From Owenia fusiformis (Eukaryota > Annelida > Polychaeta > Sabellida > Oweniidae): a stretch of DNA of 60,000 nucleotides. The position numbers and the translations under genes were made by a program. The notes under the pieces were generated by a model, which was not told where the DNA came from, did not search any database, and saw only the letters and a list, made by a program, of their open reading frames with translations. Position 1 is the first letter of the stretch; the number at the start of each line of letters is the position of its first letter. Of the stretch, positions 1-12,700 are shown in pieces. The DNA lies in NCBI GenBank assembly GCA_903813345.2, contig CAIIXF020000003.1, positions 9,320,218-9,380,217 of the forward strand, given 5' to 3'.

Positions 1-58
1 ACGGACGGCTTTTCTATATCCCCCTCGAACTTCGTTCGGTGGGATAATAATATATTAA
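1..58. mobile_element. Terminal fragment of a dispersed DNA element
   Basis: The first bases match the end of the repeat at 21775-22585: a GACGG string, then TATATCCC, then GAACTTCGTTCG and GGGATAAT. The rest of this copy lies outside the window. The 21.8-kb copy has inverted ends (ATCCCAACGAAC and GTTCGTTGGGAT), so this is probably one end of a DNA transposon. Confidence 0.55.
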
Positions 59-570
59 CTTGAACTAAAATACTATATCAACTTGAACCAAAATAATATA
101 TCAACTTGAACCAAAATAATATATTAACTTGAACCAAAATACTATATCAACTTGAACCAAAATAATATATCAACTTGAACCAAAATACTATATCAACTTG
201 AACCAAAATAATATATCAACTTGAACCAAAATAATATATCAACTTGAACTAAAATAATATATTAACTTGAACCAAAATACTATATCAACTTGAACCAAAA
301 TAATATATTAACTTGAACCAAAATAATATATCAACTTGAACCAAAATAATATATTAACTTGAACCAAAATACTATATCAACTTGAACCAAAATAATATAT
401 CAACTTGAACTAAAATAATATATTAACTTGAACCAAAATAATATATCAACTTGAACCAAAATTACATATCAACTTGAACCAAAATAATATATTAACTTGA
501 ACCAAAATTACATATCAACTTGAACAAAAATTATATATCAACTTGAACAAAAATAATATATCAACTTGAA
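50..570. repeat. 23-bp minisatellite array, about 22 copies
   Basis: A tandem array of a 23-bp AT-rich unit containing AACTTGAACC, with variation mainly between ATAATATATC, ATACTATATC and ATAATATATT. It stops only a few bases from the splice donor of the PLC-gamma exon at 576-776, so it fills the start of that intron. Confidence 0.95.
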
Positions 571-575
571 CTTAC

Positions 576-776
576 GGTTTCCCTTCATGACTTTGTGGTT
601 GAGGGACTGGCTCTTTTAAGACGATTCTAAACTCTTGGCTCCGTAACGGATTCTGCCGATAATGGCAAATTAAACTATATAAACTGTCGAAGGACGTGTT
701 TTCAATCAGGTAATACTTCGTCTGTCCCAATTCTTGTCGGGATCTGATCCTACAGTGGTTCACTTTGTTTTGACGC
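576..776 (-). CDS. PLCG1: PLC-gamma exon 17 (second half of N-SH2)
   Basis: Completes N-SH2: W (split codon), [25 protein letters not shown] and [15 protein letters not shown], which leads into C-SH2. Phase 2 in, phase 2 out; acceptor TTATTTTTAG, donor GTAAGT. The donor lies against the 23-bp minisatellite. Confidence 0.95.
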
Positions 777-3700
777 CTAAAAATAACACTTCCTGTTTAC
801 GAAGAAATAGGAGTTCTAATTGGAATGTTATAAAAACCCTTCGACCTGCACCTTCGACCTTCACCTTCGACTTACAGGGTGTCCAAAAAGAAAATATTAT
901 AGAAGCTATTTTTGCCGATCTCAGACCACGAAAGAGTCACTTGATTTGTGGTTCACAGGTGAGATCGTTAAGATCTTAAATTGTAGCAACGTTTGCAGTA
1001 CTCTAGGTATAGTTACAGGGGTGAAATAGCGTTTTAATGTTATCAAATTAAGATTATGTTGATGTTGATCGGGTAGTCAATCGGGTAGTTTAAATGGAAG
1101 TTTCCCTTTTTAGAACTTACTTCCTGGTTTTGATTCGATTGAATCAAAGTAAGATTAGAGTAAGTAGCGATCAATTACTGTTCTATTTATTGAGTTCAAA
1201 TCATAGTCTTGTTGTATGATCAATATTAAAACGGGATATGGCGTCAATAACTTGTTATTTAACTTTCAAATCTTGTCCGAAAAGTGATGACGTCACCAGG
1301 CATATAAAGTATTTCGCCGATGTAAACTCAAGAGATGACAGCTATAGCTTTCGACGAGGACAGAGCTCCGTTCAATTTCATAATCTATGTGAAGTTGGAC
1401 TTAGTCGTTTTTCAAAGAAATATTTTTGGACTTTGACAATTTTCTTAAGAAAAGTCAAAGGTGCAGGTCGAAGGGTTTTTATAACTTTCTTTTTGGCCCG
1501 CTTTTTGGATACCCTGTAAGTCGAAGCTGAAGGTAGAAGATGCAGGTCGAAGGTCGAAGGGTTTTTATAACATTCCGTTCTAATTTGGATTTTCAGTGTA
1601 AGATTTTCTATATTTTGATGAAGATAATTTAGTTTGATTTAATTTTCCATTTTTATTGACTCTGATAAGGACGAGTCTCAAGTAATCAGTAAATGAAATA
1701 ATGTTTTATATATTATGATAAAATAGTATTACAATTTTACTGTAATATAAACAAACAAAAAAACTAATGTTACAAATTAAGATACATGATGAAATACATT
1801 GTAAAACTGCAAGCAAAATATGAAACCAACTAGACAATGTTAGAAACACACACAGATGTTTAGTGAATCAGGAAATACAAACATTTAAAGCAAAGCATCA
1901 AGAGAGAGAATAAGAAATGAAAATAGAAAGGGGGTGTAAGAGGTATCCCATCATGCATAATTTTCCCAGAATGCATTTTATCAAAGAGAGGATGTTAGTT
2001 TTCGGATACATATATTTCGTACCAGATCCACTGTGCATTGTTATACTATGTTTTGAGAAAAGGTCATTGTGATAAATACCCAAAAGTTTTACAATCTAAA
2101 ACAGCCTGCAAGTTGAACAGTCTATAGACTTTGCAGAGGAAATATCCTTTCTTAAAAATACCAAGGCACAGAAAATGTTCCCATTTAGTAAGCTACATGA
2201 CTGCATAATTTCATAAAGCCGTTCATAAAAATGTACACAATCAACTTCCAATTTTAAAGCGAACAGAAGGTTTGTAACAAGTTCTATTGATTATGCTTAT
2301 CACTGGCAGATTCGGGGGAGCCCAAAATTTTGGGGCTGAAGATTTTGTAGCGCTTCAAAAAATTGGCCTTTTTGAGCATAAATTGGCTTTTTAGGCCTTC
2401 TTTAGATTTTCAAGATTTGGGCCCAATTTTTGGTTTAAGGGCCCAAAATGTTTTCCTGAATGAATTTGACTCCCCACTTGTTAGCTTCTGGATCCTCGAG
2501 TGCAAGTTACAGGATATTCTAAATCTATTTCGTGTGAATTAGGCAGCAAGCCACCAAGGAGCAAATGTAGAAGTGGAGAAGGTTAATGATCTAGGATGCT
2601 ACATTGGCACCTGTTAGATTGGCATTCTCTTTACACAGGAAGAAGGAAAGGAATTGTTAAAGATGCATCTCAAGAAAAGGGAACTCAAATGTCAACTGAA
2701 AAATTTAACTAGATGTACAACTGTTACATTTTTTCAGAAATTACTGAAATATACAACTTCAAAATCCTGCCACAATAAAAGTTGAAGGTAAGTATAGCAC
2801 TTTTCAAATGCAATAAAATAAAGTTTAAAGTAGGGGAGTTATTTTACCCAGGGACATGTGAGGTTAATAATTCTGAATTCAGGATATGTTAATATAAATT
2901 GTATGTGCTCAAAATTTAAGGAACTAAGATTTTATAGGATGATCACTACCTCATAACCTCATATAGCATGTCATGCAATAATTTATATCATATATACGTA
3001 TCATTGGAAAGGCAACCTTGCAAAGATCCCAACAGGAGGAGATACAATATCCGATATTAAGATGGGATTGAATGAATTTAAGGGTAATAGAATTTTCTGG
3101 ATAAATGTATGAATGTAAAACTTGATTGCCTTTCAAATGATAGATAATATAATGTATATGTGAATAAGTGACATGGCACTGGTCAGGGACCCATAAAACC
3201 CAGTGCGATGAGTTACCTACCAAAATGAAAGGGTAAAGTCACCCACAAATTCACGACTATGTCGCACTAAGAATGTCCCGTCCCCTAAGCGTGGGCCCCA
3301 AATATCCTTCAATAAGGATTCTGCGAATGGACGTGCATTGGACCCCCTAATATAGTCGTGAAGCCAATCTTTGCATCCCTAACACAATACAATAATCATG
3401 CATTAACTAAGGGGTCTCTTTATTACCTACAGTACAGGATACAACACAATGAATGCACATACAGATGTGTACAACAAAGATTGGAGGAAGACACAGTTTT
3501 GGGAAAACTGTAAAACCAGTATGATGAAACACCTCTCTGTTGGGAACGCCTCTCTATATAAGAAGCAGTTTTTAAATAACACATTGAGTCCCACTGCCGT
3601 ACATGTTAGTGAATCCTCTATGTAGTGAATATCCCTTTTAAGGAACAACTTCGATCAGAACAGAGGAAGTTCCATATACACAGGTTTTACTATACTAGAG

Positions 3701-6700
3701 TTGTTGGTCATCTGTCTTTCCTCTGAGTTCAGGGCCTTTTAGGGTCTGCAAGTTCATGGCCTATGTGTTTAGGGCCTTCTTCAGGGCCAATGAGTTTAGG
3801 GTCTACTTCAGGGCCTTTGGGTTTAGGGCCTACTTCAGGACCTATGTGTTTAGGGCCTACTTCAGCATTTAAATCAGTTCAGGTACACACAGAAAGAAGT
3901 CAGGTAAAATATCAATTTGTTTCGCGAAAGCAACTTGCAAATAGGATAACAAACAAAATTCTTACCCTCTCTGCTAAGTCCTACTTAAAGAGTAAACATT
4001 TGCAAACAAAAAATGTATTGTATTCATCCATGCCTGACAAAAAAGGATTAATTAATGCAATTTTGACTATCCTAGAGTTGAACTTAATGGAACTAAAATA
4101 GTAAAATAACATCACCAATTTTTCAATAAAACTTATTTACCTCTATCAACAATTACAAAATAAATTACTTTCGCAGAAAACGACTCATTGATATGTTACC
4201 TAAGACTACCTATACAAAGAGTACTCAAAGCCATATAAGGACAATAATAGCATTCAGTACCATATAAGGAAATAATAGTTTGGAGGTCTCTGACAGAACT
4301 AAACTAAAGAAAATAAAATTCAAATTAGAGAATAAATAATAGGGTTTACTGAAAGAAAAATTAAATAATTATAAAATGTGGTATACAATTTCATAGACTA
4401 GAGCATCAAATTAGCACATCAAAACAAGCACTTCAAATATGTTTGGGACTCATAAGTCCAGAGAAATACTTAATAGGATGACCAAAGGAATAAAAAAAAT
4501 TATGTTTCCATATAAACACAATTAAAATGTGTTCTTATATGCACATTAAAATCCCAGAATATTCTAAGGATTTCTGATTGCCTGTCAAATGGGAATATTC
4601 AAAGAAACGTTTAAAGTTTCTGCATATGATATTATCGTTTCATTTTCAAATATTTCATTTTATATTTGGGGAATTCAGTGGTATTTTCGCAACGTTAAGG
4701 ACTCACCAGAATGGATTTAAGATTAAGATTTGGAGAAGAAAGACTCGTTCCTTTTGAGGAATTTATTTGTCTCATCACTGGTTTTTGGAAGACTTATTTC
4801 CTTATAAAGGTTTCTACTGAACAATGAAGGTTTTTATAAAGGGTTTAAGAGCACCAAAGGTTTTCAAGAATCATATGTCAATTATTACTCAAAGGGTTTA
4901 TATTACTTTATAAAGGGTTTTGAATTATAACTCAAAAGGGTTTATATTGCTTTATAAAGAGTTTTGAATTATAACATACTGAGTTTCATGCCATATAATG
5001 TTCTTTTGATATTACACTATATAAAGGGTTTTCCACAACATATAGCATTTTTACATTACCTTATAAGGAGCTAGTATGATTATCATAAGGGGCAAAGGAA
5101 GGTAACAGGAGGGACTAGATATCCCAGCATGATATAGTGAAGCAATGCATAGCGCAGCATAGTATATAGAAAAGCAAATCAGCATAATATGAGAAAGCAA
5201 TACTGCATGGAAGTGCGGCAAAGGAAATCTACAGCATAAATACAGCATAAGCAATACCATTCTACAGCAACCTGGGAACAGCAATTAACCAAAATAGCAC
5301 AACAAATTTATATTGTCCTATGAGCTCAAAAAAGTTTCCAATCCAGTTTATTTTAATTTACTACCTATGATACAACTTCTCAGATTGGGGAAAACCCAAC
5401 CCCTACCAAGATCACAATATATTGAAAATCATCCATAACCCTAAACCCCTCCAAGTAATGACTAAATTCCGAAAGTGTCAAAATGATAGGAGCTTTATTA
5501 CTAAGCTTTTTAAGTCAAACAAACATTCAAACCAAATTATGCAAACAAAGAAACACAGAAAGCAGAATCTAATATGCTAATGAGATTATTCACAACAAAT
5601 AGATGTCACTTAAGTCAAGGTAAAATGTATGTCTGCTCATGATTCATTTCTTCTTCTCTCGAAAATTTTAATTAAACATCAGATTTTGTAAAATTATTTT
5701 ACAATCTAGAATAATATTGATTAATTTATTTATTATATTGCTGGTCAAATTATTCCTTCTTTTTTCCATTCACATTTGCATTTTGAAACATGACTTGAAA
5801 TGACATCTACATATACCTCTATTAACCAAATCACACAAATTAATCAAAGAGAAACTCAAAAAAGCCTTAAAAATCCAAAAGCTACACCCAAAAAAACCTC
5901 TTTTCAAAAATAAGAGAGTAAAACTAATCCCTACAAAAGATATCCATCCAGGACTTACCAAAAACTCAACGAATAGTCACCAACAAAAGTTTCACTTTCC
6001 CGTACTAAAAATGTGCCGTCTCCCATATGGCAATGATCTTGGAGAACGCGATCAGCGCCTCTCCGTCCACCCGCTAACTTCCCATGAAACCAGCGTTCAC
6101 TAAAATGTAGCTCATTGTTGACTGGGCCCTGCAATAGAAGGGTTAGTAAAAATCTTGGGTTAAATTATGAACCAAAAATTCCAATTTAATGTTGTCAGTA
6201 TCTAAAATTGGTCCAAAAATGTGAAATCCTTGCAAGGATTTTTAAAAAAGGTGTGATGTTGTAATCAGCTTTGGTTACCATGGTAACCAGCTTTGGTAAC
6301 CATGATAACCAGCTTTGGTAACCATGATAACCAGCTTTGGTAACATGTGTTATGTTCTTTGAAGAAGGTCATTTTGTTCATATTTGAAAATCACTTTAAA
6401 GTCTATGATATCAGACAAAAAGTGAGGACAAATTTAGTAGGCTAGTAGGATTAATTCTGCCTTGGAGATGCAGATGTGGGGAGTGACAGCTGTATGCATA
6501 AACTACATCTGCAAGCGATTGCCACACAACTGGGGTAGAAAGTAACAGCTGCAGCAGGGTAAAAGCTTTTGAAATCTTTGTATATGGGAGGTGTATTGCA
6601 TGAATGTCCTTTATATGATCTCTTAATTTGATTGAGTCACAACTCAGCAAAAAGAGCTTTGATTCAGTATTGAATGGCCCCCTTTTCAAGCATGGAGCCC

Positions 6701-9700
6701 TGATATTTCTCAAATATATGTGATAAGTGTTAAACCACCTTAATCACACCATAATTCTTGAATGATTAATATTACAATGACAAAAATGTATCACATTTTT
6801 TAAAGAAGAAAATGTGAATAAAAAAAGATATTCATCCAGATCAGTTGATTTAATTCAAGTTTTTTAGAAGTACAAAACATAAGAGTGATTTTATTCACTA
6901 AGTCATCTTCACAGGATTTCTGTAAAAAAAGAAGAAATTACATAAATCTAAAATAACACATATTAAACATGCATTCTTGCATCTTTATTTGCACAAGCTG
7001 AAATTTCCGACTCCTGCCTTTTTCATCTGAAATGTTATTTCCAATTATTGGTAGACAGGTTGAGAAATATTTACAGGGGCAGATCAAAATCTTGTTGACC
7101 ATCAAAAACAAAATACCCAAAAATTGTACCAATCCCCATGTCCCCTTAACTAAATTGTATTGTATATTTATTGCCTCATTTATATGAGAGAATACACGAC
7201 TAAAAGTAGTGGAAGTATGAATGTGACCAAACTCTGGTTATCAAGAATATTAACTACATGTACCACTAGCGATCTGGGGGGGGGGCCTGGGGGCCAAATT
7301 TTGAAGAAAATTTTAGGGGCCAAAAATCTTTTTCCGCGCAAGTGCGGAAGTTTTTTTCTCTGACATGATATTTCGCCCCCCTCCCTTGTTGGTTCCCAGA
7401 TCCGCCCCTGTGTACGTAATGCAAAAATGTTTTGATGGACACCAATATTCTTACTCAGTCTTATTCAAATACATGCAGACAAAAGCAAATGTGTGCTGGA
7501 ATTTTAAACCAGGTATGCAATTATGGTATGCTAATATAGTATATACTTCTTTTGGATAACATTTTACCAAAAGTGCCATTATTTTGTATTCACATTTATA
7601 TTTAGTTTCAAAACAATTATTTTCATTTTAAGTAAATTTATTTTCAAAATATAATTATTTTCAAAATACTGTTATTTTGAGTGAATTAAAAAATTACCAG
7701 TTTTATTAATCAAAAGACTCAATTTCAAAATTGGATTATAAAATTCGAGTTGTAGGGTCTGATTCCTCGCTGTTTTGAACAAAACATTCATGAAAGGAAC
7801 TTTATTATATTCATCTCTAATATCTTTAATTATACAGTAAAACCTGTCCGATGGAATACCTCTCTGTAGGGAAAACCTATGAACAAGGAATGCTTTTCAA
7901 AAGAACCAAATATTTTTCCATTGACTTACATGTTAACGGACCCTCTCTGTAGGGAAAACCTGTGAACAGGGAACAAGGAACACTTTTTGGGGCAAATTAT
8001 GAAAATTCACCTGTGAACAAGGAAAATGGAATATTGGTGACCCTGTATATTCCATTATTTTTCAGAGGTGTGAAAGTCTTAAGCCAATATCTGATTCTCA
8101 AAAGCTTGGATTAATATGATTGAGATTAAGATAAGCCAATTGTTTACAAGATGTAGCATCCCACCCACTGTTAATTACCCTGATATATTTTAAAACTAAT
8201 ACTAATCTGTTTGTTACTAATTATCATGACTCTAATTCGTCCTTTCAAAAAACATAATTACATCAAATCAGTTGTGATAATCTAGGGATTGACACAATTG
8301 TTTTATGGAGATAACAGATAAGTACATGTGTTATGTTGAGCCAAATCTATCAATAATTACAACTAGACATCATCATACGCCATCAGCAGCGACTAAAATC
8401 AACATTGGTAGAATGCTCCTTACCCTCAGCTAAAGGAGGGAGGTGGGAGACCTTCATACATCTTCCAAGGTGTCACAACAAGGTCTAGCAACCAAGTATG
8501 GAGTCGGCATTGGTAAAATCAATTAATGCCCAAATATATACAAAAAATGCTTATTCGGCAATTCTGAGTTTGCTGAAAGTGCGGCCCCTCTCTATAGGGA
8601 AAACCTCTGAACAAGGAAACTTTCCTCCAGTCCGAAGAGCATTCCCTGTTCGCAGGTTTTACTGTACATCAAACGCAAGACACATGTTCTTATTAAATGT
8701 AAGATAAGTATATATATCTATTTCAAAATTTCAAATTTTGCCCGACAGGGGTGCCCAATTTTGATGATGAAAAAAATGTATAATCTTTTATGACCTGAAT
8801 CGATTTCAAATTTCATATTTGCACATCTGATGTGATATACCATTAAATTAAATCTTACTTCATATTCAGCATATACCTGGAATATAGTTTTCTGTCTTGC
8901 TTTATTAATTTCTTTTTTTTGGTTTAATTAACCATTTTCTTATGAATTTAGTTTCAAAGTTCCTTTCATTACTTTAATAACATATTTAATAACACTTTAT
9001 ATATTTCCTTACTTCAGGTGTGACATTATTTGATTCTTCTTCTTTTTCCTCTTCTTCCTCTTCTTCTTCCTCAGTTTGTGTAGTAGAAGGGGTCTCTTCT
9101 GTGTAATACATCTTGGTGGACGTCAATACAAAGTAATGTGGTCTCCAGTCCTACAATTAATATATACTTTTCATTGAATATAACATCTTACTATTAGAAG
9201 GTGTCTCTCCTATGCAACGCAGATTGATGGACATCAATAGTTAAAGTTAATTGTTAGGTCTCCAATTATTTAAAAGCATTCACAATCTATTGGTTATTGG
9301 TTTATTGTGTCTATAAAAGAAGGAGTCTCCTTGGTGGATGTCATTTCAAAGGGATGAGATCTGCTGTCAATGTTGTATTTTTCTACAATTAGTTTTATTA
9401 TAACTACACACCAATTAATTCTCTTCATATTTTAGAACATGTGATTTCCTTTCCTACGTTAAAACCTTCGTAATCTATCGTTGTATTCTGATTAATAGAA
9501 GGGGTCTCTTTCTACAAGTCAAACATGATTTCTTTGATTCTAAGTGGCCTCTTACCTTATCTACTGGATCTTCCAAGTACATAATGCCATTCTTTATAGA
9601 GTTACTCAAGTCAGAGTCAAACACACTCGCTAAAAATAAATAATTATTTAACAAACAGGGCATTAACAAGCAAAATGTAGTTAGGACATATTTCAATACA

Positions 9701-12700
9701 ACCCAGGATCATGAAAAATCTTTCCTTCATATTAATACTTGGCACATTTAGTTTGTTCTATAATACCTATAAGGCAACTGACAAGCCAAGAAATGTTTAA
9801 TGTATATTTATGGAATATCACTTTTATCAAAGCTTCTATAATACCTGTAAGGCAACTGACAAGCCAATAAATCCTTAATGTATGATTTATGGAATATCAC
9901 TTTTATCAAAACTTCTATAATACCTATAAGGCAACTGACAAGCCAATAAATCCTTAATGTATGATTTATGGAATATCACTTTTATCAAAACTTCTATAAT
10001 ACCTATAAGGCAACTGACAAGCCAAGAAATCCTTAATGTATGATTTATGGAATATCACTTTTATCAAAGCTTCTATAATACCTATAAGGCAACTGAAAAG
10101 CCAAGAAATGTTTAATGTATGATTTATGGAATATCACTTTTATCAAAACTTCAATAATGCCTATAAGGCAACTGACAAGCCAAGAAATGCCATCTTGAAA
10201 AAATTTACCATTATAGATCTTAAAAAAAATATACCACCATATGAAAAAAATCTATCTATTAGTATTCAAGTTATTTTCCGGACAGATATTCAAATTAACT
10301 GAAAGATGAACGAACTGATAGAGGGGTTCACTACTGAACGTTCTCTGTTGGAATAAGTACTACTATATGGGTATCATGATTATGGTATTATTTATGATCT
10401 ACTCATTTCAAATGGTTGTACAATTTCTTTTCAAAATACACAGTGCAGAAACTAAGAATTATTTAAACCATGTCACTCAAGATAGATAGCATTTTCTAGG
10501 TCAGCTAGGTTTAACATACAGGATCATGCAGCAACCATATAACTGCACGCACGTAACCATGAGTGAAACGGCTCAAAAAATGCAGGTGGGCAATTACTTC
10601 TACTTATAAGTTATATGATTAAGAAACATAATTTGTGAAAACTGTGATTGTAATTATGAAAAATATTTTGTATAGACACAAGGGACAAAGAAGCAGAAAA
10701 AATAACTAGATACTAGATAAAAAATCGCAAGGGGCAATTTTGTAGAATGCAAGTCCGTGCTACGGAACCAAAGTATGTGTAAAATTCTCCAACATGATTC
10801 AAATTTGGAGCACCTGAATGAAATACTTGAATATAATTTGAATAGGAGTTATGAAGTTTTGTACATGCAAATAAATATAACCATGTTGGGTCACTGAATG
10901 TAAAACAACAATGTTTTCAAAGGACGATTCTCGGTTTGGAGAACGAAGTTCATCAATCTAAATGAGCATTATCCCTGCTTCAGACAAATTTGATTTTTTT
11001 ACATAATATAGATTTGAATGTCTTCTTATGAATAATCATAATTTAATTTGGGTAATATTTCTGGATTTTTCGCCCAAAAATATTAGCGCAGTACACTGAT
11101 GAACTTCTTTCCCCAAATCGAGACTTGTATTTTATTGAATCGGTCTAATTGAGCGTTATCCCTGCTTCAGACCAATTTGTTATTTTTACATCTTGTAGAT
11201 TTAAATGTCCTCTTTTGAATATTCATAGTTTAATTTGGGTAATATTTCTATATTTTTCATGAAAAAAATTATTAGCCCAGGAGACTGTTCTCCAAACCGA
11301 GAATCGTCCTTTGTGGCAAACTATTTAAAAACCCAGACTATATGTTAAATGGGAAGATTAAGGCATGCCATGTACAAAATTTGGGCAAAAATAACTATGG
11401 TGCTAGAACATGTAAAACAAGAAGCAAGTTTTATGGCATTTTACGGTGACGGTCAAAATGTTGACCTAATTTACTCTATCTGAGTACAGTGTAATACAAT
11501 GGAACCAATATTGAATCAATTTGAGCAACTTTGATTTTCGAGCTTGTTGACCTTTTCAAGGTCACTCAGAGGTCAGATTCCAAAACCAAAATCAGATTTG
11601 GAATCAGGGGCGTCTATCAGAGCCACAGATTCCCACACGCCAGGACGCCAGATGCGCTTAACTTTGGCCCCGGGCGCCAAACAAATCAAATTTACACGTA
11701 TTCCTGGCGTACAAGAGTTCCCACTATAATATACCTGTTATCCTATCATTTCAATCGTGAAAATTAAATCAGCTGATCCATATTAACAATTTTTTCGAAA
11801 GTGCAGTGCTTTCCCAGCATCAATTTAGTGGTAAGATAGTAATTGAGATCATTGATTGGCTCGATTGACGCGCAGTGTATTCTGGGAACTTCTCCCCATT
11901 TTGTACTTTTATATTTTGTGTCTCGCCTTTTGATTGGTCTACTTTTCAGCAATATGAATTATTTGGCCAATCATAATGCAGATAACTATGTTCTTCGGGA
12001 TACAATTGTTGGAAAAAAAAGAAGATTCTTGCAGTCGTGGCTGTTTTGCATAATTACATAATTCTTAGTTAAGCAGAAAATGTTTGGTTTTAAAATTACG
12101 AGTATTTGTGCCTAATGCATATGCCACCCTCTATTGGCACACATAATGTACTGTATGCTGTTTGTTTCACTGTAAGCATTCTCACTTTGTCCCTAATCTG
12201 TATACATGTATACTACTCAATTTTAGAAATTGAAAGGAGGGAGATCAGCAAGGTATTGTCTAGTGCCCAACTCCTATCTGTCATGTTAGATGGGTCAACG
12301 GACATTTCAGAACAAGAAATGGTTTTTGCCCGCACGGCTTGCTTTTTTCTTGGCTTGTAACTTATGAGATTACAAGCCAAAGTGTTGGCCCCTAACTTTT
12401 CTACTGGCTTCCAAATATTTTCCATTACAATCCATCTTGGCTAGTAAAGAAATGTGGGAATCTATGCCTCTGGCGTCTATACTTAATACTTGCTAAAAAA
12501 TTTTGATGAAATTCATAGTTTCCAAATTTTGCACTATTTGGGTGCTCCATTTTTCAAAGGATGGGTATCGATATGGTGAACTGAATTAAACAATGATTTT
12601 CTCTTAAACCAATCATTGAAAACAGTCTGTAAAAAAACATGGTCCTTTATGTAATGTTGACTGATTGGCAACAATTTAATGCAATAATTATTTATACATA

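Noticed and set aside
3221-3378. Exon 16b as part of the C-SH2 domain
   Set aside because: GDFTLSFW and the phase-2 junction belong to N-SH2, and exon 17 ends with the linker that precedes C-SH2.
3763-4101. 112-codon frame with GLGPTSGP repeats
   Set aside because: Derived from a short minisatellite; no gene features on either side.
9756-10195. CRISPR-like repeat-spacer array
   Set aside because: The units are directly abutting 78-79 bp tandem repeats with no unique spacers, in an animal intron.
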